Notes under the pieces: generated by a model
Databases searched by the model: none
Told to the model about the DNA's origin: nothing
The model's input: only the letters and a program-made list of their open reading frames with translations
Made by a program: the position numbers and the translations under genes
Source: a bacterium
GTDB lineage: Bacteria; Verrucomicrobiota; Verrucomicrobiia; Chthoniobacterales; Terrimicrobiaceae
Length of the DNA stretch: 5,430 bases
Reading direction: 5' to 3'
Assembly (NCBI GenBank): GCA_009920585.1
Contig: RFZT01000173.1
Span: 1-5,430, forward strand
Shown: piece after piece, positions 1-5,430 of the stretch
How the letters are laid out: each line of letters opens with the position of its first letter
Position numbering within the stretch: position 1 is the first letter of the stretch

Positions 1-2252
1 TGCTGCTTGAACATATCGACGCGATCGACGGCGACTTCGATGATGTCGCCGACTTGATATATTTTTTTGGTCTTGCGGCCGACGAGGCGTCCCTTGGAAG
101 GTTCGTGGGAGTAGAAGTCGCCCTCGAGGGCGGAGATGTGCACGAGGCCGGTGAGTAAGAATTCGGGCAACTCGACGAAGAGGCCAAAATTGCGGGCTTC
201 CATGATGATGGCGCGGAATTTTTGGCGCTTTTCGGTTGTGACTTGGAGTTGGAAATACTCGAGTTTTTTCAAACGCACGGATTCGCGTTCGGCGTCTGCG
301 GCGGTTCGCTCGGTATTTGAGATATGCTCCGCCACGGCGCCGAGGGCGGTCGAGTCGGGGCCGGATTTGGTGAGGCCGAGTTGGCGTTCCAAGGAGCGGT
401 GTACCACGAGGTCACTGTAGCGGCGAATCGGACTGGTGAAGTGGGTGTAGTCGGACTTCGAGAGTCCGTAGTGGCCGAGGGGCTCGGGGAAATAGCGGGC
501 GCGTTTGAGGCTTTTCAAAAGCGCGATGCGCACGGCAGCGGCGTAGGGTTTGCCACGCAGACCGGCGAGGAGCTTTTGCAACTCTCGGCGCTGAGTGAGG
601 TCGCCGGCGCTGATTCCTTGGGAGGCCGCAAAATCACGAAATTCGAGGAGCTTCTCGTTGTCCGGTTTTTCGTGGATGCGGTAGAGCGTGGCTTGTTTGC
701 GGTGCTTGAGTTCGCGCGCCACCAACTCGTTGGCGAGGAGCATGAGTTCCTCGATGAGTTGGTGCGAGATGTCGTTCTCGACTTTTTCCAAGCGAACGGG
801 ACGGCCGTTTTCATCCAGCCAAACTTTGATTTCGGGAAAATCCAGCTCGAGTGAACCGGCGGCAAAGCGTTTCTTTCGGAGCATGGAGGAAAGGCCCCAC
901 GCTGCATGGACGCGCTCGGAGAGCATGTCTCCGCCTGGCTTCTTGCTCAAAATGGCGAAGGCTTCCTTGTATGTCAGGCGGGCCGCGCTGCGGATCACTG
1001 TTTTGGCGAAGCGGACGGATGCGATTTTTCCGCCTTGTGTGATATCGGCGAAGACGGAGAAAGCCAAGCGGTCAACCCCCTGCTTGAGGCTGCAAATGCC
1101 GTTGCTCAGCGCCTCGGGCAGCATCGGGATGACGCGGTCGGCGAGGTAAACGCTATTTCCGCGCGAGTGGGCCTCGTGGTCGAGGGCGGTCTTCGGCTTC
1201 ACGTAGTGCGAGACATCGGCGATATGGATGCCCACGCGCCAGCCGTCGGGAATGCTTTCGACATTGATCGCGTCGTCGTAGTCCTTGGCATCATCGGGAT
1301 CGATCGTGAAGACAAAGCGATCGCGGAGATCCTCGCGTTTAGCGGCTTCGCGGGGATCAACCTCGGGATCCGTGCCGGCGGCATCCTTCAGAACCTCTGC
1401 CGGAAATTCCACTGGCAGGCGGTGCTTGCGAATGATGGAGAGCATGTCCACGCCGGGTGTCCCTGTCGCTCCGAGAACTTCGATAAGATGGCCCTCGGGG
1501 TTGACGTGACGGGATTCCCAAGAGTCCAAATGAGCGACGACCTTATCCCCGATTTGGGCCTTGAGAGCGGCCTCTGGAGGTTTGACGTAGAGGTTTTGGA
1601 CGAAGCGGGGATCGTCGGCCACGACGTAGAAGAAATTTTTCGAGCGTTGCAACGTGCCAACGATGGTTTCGTTCGAGCGCACTAGGACGCGGATGACCGT
1701 TCCCTCCTTGCGCTGGCGTCCGCCCCCTTGGAAGGAAGCGGGGGTGCCGTGACCGTTGACTCTCGCGACGACACGATCGCCGTGCATGGAGGTAAAAGTA
1801 TTTTCTCCGCTAATGTAGAGGTCAGGCTCGCCGGCTTTTTCATTGAGCACATGGGCGGCACCGCTGGCGTGGAATTGGATCACACCCGTGAAAAGATCGG
1901 CTTCCTTAGGGATAATGTAACGATCCTTGCGAATGCGGGCCACATCGCCCGAGAGTTCCATCTGCTTTAAGAGTTGGCCGAGCTTGCCTTTCCACGCGGG
2001 CGGGAGGTCCAGCGCGGTGTAGATGCCCGCCGCGTCAAGTGGACGCTGACCAAGGAGGCGAAGGATGCTTAAGCGCAATTTGTTCGATGGGCCTTCATCC
2101 CGGTTGTTGCCAGGTGGACGCTTGACTGAGAAAGGAGACGCGGACTTGGCTTTTGCAGGTCGCTGTTCGGGGTGATGACTTTTTCCCTCCGTGGGTTTCT
2201 TTTTAATGGAGGAATTCCGGTGGTCGCCTCGTTGCATTTTCTTGCTGTCCAT
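1..2252 (-). CDS. rnr: Ribonuclease R (3'-5' exoribonuclease, RNB family), C-terminus cut by window edge
   Basis: Processive 3'-5' hydrolytic exoribonuclease that degrades structured RNA in the cytoplasm; family roles include mRNA decay and rRNA and tmRNA-linked quality control. The frame is open for 750 codons from ATG 2252 to the left edge. Domains in order: a basic, probably disordered N-terminal tail (residues 1-55); a winged-helix domain (about 57-115); two cold-shock domains (about 118-280); the RNB catalytic domain (about 300-640); and an S1 domain (about 668 onward), cut near its end. The catalytic metal-binding motif IDPDDAKDYDDA is present, with Asp318, 324, 326 and 327. The second RNB signature, HFTSPIRRYSDL, spans 604-615. 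E. coli RNase R has 813 residues, so little is missing. ATG 2252 is the first start after an in-frame stop at 2258-2256. Met6 (ATG 2237) is an alternative start. The winged helix and intact S1 favour RNase R over RNase II. The gene is divergent from its neighbours. Confidence 0.96.
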   Translation of the reverse strand, partial: MDSKKMQRGDHRNSSIKKKPTEGKSHHPEQRPAKAKSASPFSVKRPPGNNRDEGPSNKLRLSILRLLGQRPLDAAGIYTALDLPPAWKGKLGQLLKQMELSGDVARIRKDRYIIPKEADLFTGVIQFHASGAAHVLNEKAGEPDLYISGENTFTSMHGDRVVARVNGHGTPASFQGGGRQRKEGTVIRVLVRSNETIVGTLQRSKNFFYVVADDPRFVQNLYVKPPEAALKAQIGDKVVAHLDSWESRHVNPEGHLIEVLGATGTPGVDMLSIIRKHRLPVEFPAEVLKDAAGTDPEVDPREAAKREDLRDRFVFTIDPDDAKDYDDAINVESIPDGWRVGIHIADVSHYVKPKTALDHEAHSRGNSVYLADRVIPMLPEALSNGICSLKQGVDRLAFSVFADITQGGKIASVRFAKTVIRSAARLTYKEAFAILSKKPGGDMLSERVHAAWGLSSMLRKKRFAAGSLELDFPEIKVWLDENGRPVRLEKVENDISHQLIEELMLLANELVARELKHRKQATLYRIHEKPDNEKLLEFRDFAASQGISAGDLTQRRELQKLLAGLRGKPYAAAVRIALLKSLKRARYFPEPLGHYGLSKSDYTHFTSPIRRYSDLVVHRSLERQLGLTKSGPDSTALGAVAEHISNTERTAADAERESVRLKKLEYFQLQVTTEKRQKFRAIIMEARNFGLFVELPEFLLTGLVHISALEGDFYSHEPSKGRLVGRKTKKIYQVGDIIEVAVDRVDMFKQ

Positions 2253-2263
2253 TACTTATCCAT
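2252..2263 (-). other. Three-codon minicistron (Met-Asp-Lys-stop) abutting the rnr start
   Basis: On the minus strand, ATG GAT AAG TAA ends so that the last A of its TAA is the first A of the rnr ATG (a TAATG junction). An AAGGG-like purine stretch lies about 10 nt upstream of the minicistron ATG, better spaced for it than for the rnr ATG. The arrangement would suit reinitiation or translational coupling, but so short an ORF can arise by chance. Only the sequence layout is observed; function is inferred. Confidence 0.25.
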
Positions 2264-2343
2264 CGTCTCGCTACCCTTCGCTGGCAAGCTTCTCCTTTTT
2301 CTAATCGACGGATGCGGGGGGTGGGTTCACTCTGCGATCATCT
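2253..2343. promoter_or_regulatory. Divergent intergenic region between rnr and the ACT-domain gene
   Basis: These 91 bp separate two divergent starts, so promoters for both genes should lie here or just inside the genes. On the plus strand, TTCGCT (2277-2282, 3/6 match to a sigma70 -35) is 17 bp from TCTAAT (2300-2305, 5/6 match to -10). This predicts transcription from about 2312 and a leader of about 32 nt for the ACT gene. No convincing minus-strand promoter was found. A G-rich run (2316-2325) lies too far from ATG 2344 to be a normal ribosome binding site. No strong hairpin is apparent. Confidence 0.4.
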
Positions 2344-2760
2344 ATGAAATCCACACGCATCGTTGACCAACTGGCCATCTTTATCGCCAATCGTCCCGGC
2401 ACGCTCTCGGATATGTGTGATGCGCTGGCGGGCGATAAGATCAATATCTACGGGCTCACCGTCTCCGACACGGTTGACCATGCTGTGGTACGAATGGTGG
2501 TGAGCGACACGAGTCGTGCGATCGCGCTGCTGGAGTCGCATGGCACGCTGGTGGTGGATAGCGAGGTGCTTATGGTGGAGAATGATAACCGTCCCGGCAG
2601 TCTCTCGCGAATCGCTCGATGTCTTTCTGGGGCCAAGATCAACATTGAGTATGCCTACCTCGCCTCCATGCCCACGGCGAAAAAAGGCCTCCTTATTCTC
2701 AGGGTCAACGATGTCAAAAAGGCGCTCAAGGTTCTCACCTCGATGGATTCCGCGAATTGA
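2344..2760 (+). CDS. Tandem ACT-domain protein, probable amino-acid-binding regulator
   Basis: Small cytoplasmic protein of 138 residues made of two ACT domains and nothing else: ACT1 at about residues 6-73 and ACT2 at about 74-136. Each repeat carries the loop and first-helix signature NRPG (16-19 and 82-85), followed by an IN-containing second strand (KINIYGL at 32-38, KINIEYAY at 99-106). ACT domains are known to bind amino acids or other small ligands at domain interfaces and regulate enzymes allosterically. Stand-alone tandem ACT proteins have no catalytic domain, and their partners are mostly unknown. There is no signal peptide or membrane segment. The start is the first plausible ATG, but no Shine-Dalgarno sequence sits at normal spacing. 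The gene is divergent from rnr and 65 bp upstream of the FIST gene on the same strand. The fold is secure; the ligand and target are not. Confidence 0.92.
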   Translation: MKSTRIVDQLAIFIANRPGTLSDMCDALAGDKINIYGLTVSDTVDHAVVRMVVSDTSRAIALLESHGTLVVDSEVLMVENDNRPGSLSRIARCLSGAKINIEYAYLASMPTAKKGLLILRVNDVKKALKVLTSMDSAN

Positions 2761-2790
2761 TTTCCATTTCATCAACCAACGTTCGTCTGA

Positions 2791-2819
2791 TTGACGCCAA
2801 CTTTTAATTTCGAGATATT
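2791..2819 (+). promoter_or_regulatory. Candidate sigma70-type promoter for the FIST gene, possibly giving a leaderless mRNA
   Basis: TTGACG (2791-2796, 5/6 match to -35) is followed after exactly 17 bp by GATATT (2814-2819, 4/6 match to -10). A start about 7 nt beyond the -10 falls at position 2826, the A of the FIST ATG. An overlapping alternative -10, TTTAAT (2803-2808, 5/6), lacks a good -35 and would leave a leader of roughly 11 nt. The 65-bp gap is AT-rich compared with the genes around it and has no terminator-like hairpin for the ACT gene. Confidence 0.4.
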
Positions 2820-2825
2820 TTTTCA

Positions 2826-3938
2826 ATGGGAAAATTTCAGGCAGCAAGTTGCGAAATCGCAGGGGCCTTCAAGGTTGCCGCCATGGACCATCCGGCCAAG
2901 GTCGCGCTGGTTTTTGTGAGCGCGAATTATGCCGAGTACCTTCCTGAGTTTTGTGAGATCCTTCGCGTGGATGGTCACATTGTGGATGTGATCGGATGCA
3001 CGGCATCAGGGTGGATCGAAGGGGCCACGGAATTTGAGGGTGGTTCGGGATGCTCGATTCTGGCTCTCCATTGCGATGTGGGCGATCCCGTGGCGCTGGT
3101 TGGCGATGCGCCGAAATTACCGTCCACTTTGCTTTCGGATCCCGCTCCCAATGCGGCTGTGATCCTAGCGAACCCGTTTGTATTTGATATCGACGACTGG
3201 TTGAAGGATTGGAACAAACGCTTTCCCGGCCTGCCGACCATGGGTGGTCTCGCCAGTGGCGGTGGCGAGGATGACATGTGTGTCTTTCACAATGGGAAGA
3301 TCGTTGATGCTGTTGTCTTGCCGGTGATCGGACAGACGACCCTGATTCCCGTTCTCAGCCAGGGTTGCCGCCCGATTGGAGAGCCCTTTACCGTCACGCG
3401 GGCAGAGCACAATGTCCTGTATGCTCTCGGCAACCAGTCGGCTTACAACGCCCTTGAGAGCGCCTTTCAAACTCTCACCGAAGATCAAAAATCCCACGCG
3501 CGTGGCAATCTGTTCGCGGGTCTCGCAGGTAACGAATATGTGGATGATTTTCAGTCTGGCGACTTCCTCATCAAAAACATCATCGGTGCCGATCCGGGGT
3601 CAGGCGCTGTCGTCATTGGGGGCATTCCGAGGGTTGGGCAAACGCTGCAGTATCAGCTCCGAGATCGAAGTATCGCCATCGAGGACCTCGACCGAGCCTA
3701 CGATGCCGCACCGGCCTTCAATAAAAGAGCCTTTGCGTCCTTGCTTTTTTCCTGCCTAGGTCGCGGAAAACAATTTTTCGGCGATAGCGGGAAGGATGCC
3801 TCTCGCCTAGCCGATGCTGTTGGCGGGAAGCCAAGTGCCGGCTTTTTTTGCAACGGAGAAATCGCTCCCGTGCGTGGATTGAACGCCCTTCACGGCAATA
3901 CTGCCGCTGCGGCGATCTGGGTCAAAAAAATCACTTAA
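2826..3938 (+). CDS. Stand-alone FIST-domain protein (FIST N + FIST C), putative small-ligand sensor
   Basis: Cytoplasmic protein of 370 residues covering a FIST N domain (about residues 20-220) and a FIST C domain (about 225-350), with no attached kinase, GGDEF or chemotaxis domain. Recognisable family landmarks are VALVFVSA (26-33), IGCTASGWIEG (56-66), MGGLASGG (139-146), SQGCRPIGEPFTVT (178-191), SCLGRG (309-314) and GFFCNGEIAP (339-348). The FIST family is thought to be a sensory module for small ligands, possibly amino acids; no enzymatic activity is established. Nine cysteines are present, three of them (C181, C310, C342) inside these landmarks. There is no signal peptide or membrane helix. 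ATG 2826 is the first start after an in-frame stop (2805-2807). Met20 (ATG 2883), preceded by AAGG, is an alternative, but the residues between resemble the usual family N-terminus. The adaptor gene begins 21 bp downstream, suggesting co-transcription with the exporter. Confidence 0.92.
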   Translation: MGKFQAASCEIAGAFKVAAMDHPAKVALVFVSANYAEYLPEFCEILRVDGHIVDVIGCTASGWIEGATEFEGGSGCSILALHCDVGDPVALVGDAPKLPSTLLSDPAPNAAVILANPFVFDIDDWLKDWNKRFPGLPTMGGLASGGGEDDMCVFHNGKIVDAVVLPVIGQTTLIPVLSQGCRPIGEPFTVTRAEHNVLYALGNQSAYNALESAFQTLTEDQKSHARGNLFAGLAGNEYVDDFQSGDFLIKNIIGADPGSGAVVIGGIPRVGQTLQYQLRDRSIAIEDLDRAYDAAPAFNKRAFASLLFSCLGRGKQFFGDSGKDASRLADAVGGKPSAGFFCNGEIAPVRGLNALHGNTAAAAIWVKKIT

Positions 3939-3959
3939 GGTTCCCCTCCTTCTCACACT

Positions 3960-5045
3960 ATGGCCAAGTATCTCGTCACATTGCTTCTGCTCCTCGCTGG
4001 CCTCGCTTATTGGATGGGGTGGCTGCCCAAGGGCGAAACGACGAGCAAGGATAAAACCCCGCCCACAGTCGTGGCCACACGCATGGATATTGCTCCTGTT
4101 CTTCCGCTTTCGGGCGAGGTCGCTCCAGCATTTCAAGTCGATGTGAAGCCCGAGATCGGCGGCAAAATCAAAAAAATCCACGTCATCGCGGGGCAAAACG
4201 TCCGCAAGGGAGACCCATTGGTGACGATCGATGACACCGATCTCCTCAATGATCGATCGAGCGCCGAGGCCGAGATCGCTGGGACTAGGTTGCGGGTGGA
4301 AAAAATCCTCGGCAACTTCAGTCGAGCCAAGCAACTCTTCGCTCAAAAACTCCTCAGCCGAGAAGAATACGCCAACCTCGAGGCGGATTATCAGATTGCA
4401 GAGAACGAACTCGCGAAGTCCCTCTTCCGCCGCCAGACAGTCGATGATCGCCTCGCCAAGACGCGGGTTGTTTCACCCGCCGATGGAACGATCCTAGACG
4501 TGCCTGTGAATGAGGGTCAGGTCGTGGTAGGCGCTGCTAGCGTGAACTCCGGAACGAATCTCATGGGTTTCGCCGATCTTTCCCGACTCCTCATTAACGC
4601 CCACGTGAATCAACTCGATGCTGGCAAACTCTCCGTCGGTCAGCTCATGGTGGTGCATTCTCCGAATAGCAGTGATCAGGATTATCAGGCTCGTATCGAG
4701 TTCATAGCTCCGCTGGCTACCGTCAAAAATAACATCAAAGGCTTCGAGGTGAGGGGAGTCATCGAGGGGAATCGCGAAGCGATGCGGCCTGGTGTTTCCG
4801 TGAGCATTACTGTGCCTATAGGGAAAGCCGAAGGGGTTGTTTCCCTCCCAGTGACCGCTATTTTCGAGAGGGATGGAAAAACGGTCGTTTATGTTTTGAA
4901 GGGTAAGGAGACCGAGTGCCGCAACGTGGTTGTGGGGCTGATGGATTCCAGTCATGTGGAGATCAAGTCCGGCCTAGCTGAGGGCGAGGAGGTTCTGATG
5001 GTCGCGCCGCCGGAGTCTGCCCCTCCGAAAAAGAAAAAGCCGTGA
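3960..5045 (+). CDS. Periplasmic adaptor subunit (membrane fusion protein) of a MacA-like ABC efflux system
   Basis: Adaptor linking an inner-membrane transporter to an outer-membrane channel. The 361 residues show an N-terminal membrane anchor or uncleaved signal (about 4-21, leucine-rich, no lipobox cysteine). The first half of the lipoyl-like barrel-sandwich domain follows (about 58-92, with PEIGGKI and GQNVRKGDPL), then an alpha-helical hairpin (about 95-168). The second lipoyl half (about 170-192, SPADGTI and NEGQVV), a beta-barrel (about 205-290) and a membrane-proximal domain (about 293-348) complete it. A lysine-rich tail ends the protein. The hairpin tip fits the RxxxLxxxxxxS docking motif exactly (R122, L126, S133), implying a TolC-family partner. 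The following ABC ATPase gene makes a MacA-type adaptor more likely than an RND adaptor. The substrate cannot be read from sequence. The 21-bp gap to FIST has no promoter and no clear ribosome binding site, and later ATGs would delete the anchor. Confidence 0.93.
   Translation: MAKYLVTLLLLLAGLAYWMGWLPKGETTSKDKTPPTVVATRMDIAPVLPLSGEVAPAFQVDVKPEIGGKIKKIHVIAGQNVRKGDPLVTIDDTDLLNDRSSAEAEIAGTRLRVEKILGNFSRAKQLFAQKLLSREEYANLEADYQIAENELAKSLFRRQTVDDRLAKTRVVSPADGTILDVPVNEGQVVVGAASVNSGTNLMGFADLSRLLINAHVNQLDAGKLSVGQLMVVHSPNSSDQDYQARIEFIAPLATVKNNIKGFEVRGVIEGNREAMRPGVSVSITVPIGKAEGVVSLPVTAIFERDGKTVVYVLKGKETECRNVVVGLMDSSHVEIKSGLAEGEEVLMVAPPESAPPKKKKP
5042..5045 (+). other. GTGA stop/start overlap coupling adaptor and ABC genes
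   Basis: The GTG start of the ABC gene (5042-5044) overlaps the TGA stop of the adaptor (5043-5045). The preceding bases encode the adaptor's lysine-rich tail and form a purine-rich AAAAAGAAAAAG run rather than a true Shine-Dalgarno site. Translation of the ATPase therefore probably depends on ribosomes finishing the adaptor, which would keep the two subunits in proportion. Confidence 0.8.
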
Positions 5046-5430
5046 GCCTCATTCACCTCGAAAGCGTCAGCAAAATCTACCGCGTTGGCGACCAGGAGAT
5101 CCGTGCGCTCGATCAGATCAACCTTCGCATCGAAGAGGGAGAATTCGTGGCCATCATTGGCCCGAGTGGGAGCGGTAAGTCCACGCTTATGCACTTGCTC
5201 GGATGCCTCGACACACCTTCATCTGGACGGATGGTGATCTGTGGCAATGAGCTTACGCGAGCCACTCAGGATCAGCTCGCGCATGTGCGCAACCAGGAGA
5301 TCGGGTTTGTGTTTCAGGCGTTTAATCTGCTGGCCAAGCTCGATGTGATTTCCAATATCGAGTTGCCGCTCATTTACGGCGGCGTTCCTTCAGCGCAGCG
5401 CCGCGAGCGGGCACGCAAGGTGGCCTTTGA
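5042..5430 (+). CDS. ABC transporter ATP-binding domain, MacB/LolD type (C-terminus cut by window edge)
   Basis: Nucleotide-binding domain that powers the exporter from the cytoplasmic face of the inner membrane. The visible 129 residues begin with GTG and read MSLIHLESVSKIY. They include the aromatic A-loop position (Tyr13), the Walker A motif GPSGSGKST (40-48), the LGCLD segment (53-57) typical of the MacB/LolD/FtsE-like group, and the Q-loop IGFVFQAFNLL (87-97, Gln92). The ABC signature, Walker B and H-loop lie beyond the right edge. It cannot be told whether this is a full MacB, with the ATPase fused to a four-helix permease with a large periplasmic domain (about 650 aa), or a separate ATPase of about 230 aa followed by a permease gene. 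Pairing with the adaptor identifies a tripartite-type exporter. LolCDE-like lipoprotein release is less likely, since that system has no such adaptor. Confidence 0.92.
   Translation, partial: MSLIHLESVSKIYRVGDQEIRALDQINLRIEEGEFVAIIGPSGSGKSTLMHLLGCLDTPSSGRMVICGNELTRATQDQLAHVRNQEIGFVFQAFNLLAKLDVISNIELPLIYGGVPSAQRRERARKVAF

Noticed and set aside
906..1685. Long open frame of 259 codons on the plus strand opposite rnr (and a similar one at 324-854)
   Set aside because: It lies in exact antisense codon register with rnr, where Leu (TTA, CTA) and Ser (TCA) codons, the only source of antisense stops, are rare. Its translation shows no recognisable family, while the minus strand encodes an intact RNase R.
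2761..2825. Possible terminator or small RNA between the ACT and FIST genes
   Set aside because: No GC-rich stem followed by a T-run was found. The AT-rich stretch is better explained as a promoter.
2338..2847. 169-codon minus-strand frame covering the ACT gene
   Set aside because: It is antisense to a clear tandem ACT protein, and its translation has no domain-like pattern. It is a shadow frame.
3939..3959. Possible terminator or promoter between FIST and the adaptor
   Set aside because: The 21-bp gap is pyrimidine-rich, too short for a promoter, and has no stem-loop. Co-transcription is the simpler reading.
3807..4346. 179-codon minus-strand frame spanning the end of FIST and the start of the adaptor
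   Set aside because: It crosses two well-supported plus-strand genes and shows no motif or start signal.
4494..4955. 153-codon minus-strand frame inside the adaptor gene
   Set aside because: It is antisense to the adaptor's lipoyl and barrel domains, which are clearly coding. It has no family resemblance of its own.
1..5430. CRISPR arrays, tRNA/rRNA genes, insertion sequences, attachment sites
   Set aside because: No regularly spaced repeats, cloverleaf-like segments, transposase genes or terminal inverted repeats were seen on either strand.

Overview
The window is compact, gene-dense bacterial DNA that looks mid-to-high in GC by eye. It holds five protein-coding genes and no RNA genes, insertion sequences or CRISPR arrays. 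A TolC-docking motif in a periplasmic adaptor points to a Gram-negative (diderm) host. The combination of gene types (RNase R, a tandem-ACT protein, a stand-alone FIST protein) and the lack of clear Shine-Dalgarno sites would suit a member of the PVC group such as Verrucomicrobiota. That placement is an impression, not a demonstrated assignment.

Layout: positions 1-2252 on the minus strand encode ribonuclease R, cut at its C-terminal S1 domain by the left edge. A 91-bp divergent intergenic region follows. Four genes then run on the plus strand: a 138-aa tandem ACT-domain protein (2344-2760), a 370-aa FIST-domain protein (2826-3938), a 361-aa periplasmic adaptor (membrane fusion protein) of a MacA-like ABC efflux system (3960-5045), and the ATP-binding domain of its MacB/LolD-type ABC transporter (5042 to the right edge). 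The last two overlap in a GTGA stop/start junction and only 21 bp separate FIST from the adaptor, so FIST-adaptor-ABC is probably one transcription unit. The ACT gene is 65 bp upstream, and a candidate promoter lies in that gap.

Function: RNase R is a housekeeping 3'-5' exoribonuclease, transcribed away from the rest. The adaptor and ABC protein should form an inner-membrane-energised export machine working with a TolC-like outer membrane channel. Two putative small-ligand-binding proteins (ACT and FIST, both linked in the literature to amino acid sensing) lie directly upstream. A ligand-sensing role for them in export is a testable inference, not something the sequence proves.

No gap exceeds 100 bp. 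I see no clearly new system. The observations most worth following are the ACT/FIST/exporter neighbourhood, a possible leaderless FIST transcript, and a three-codon minicistron that abuts the rnr start codon.
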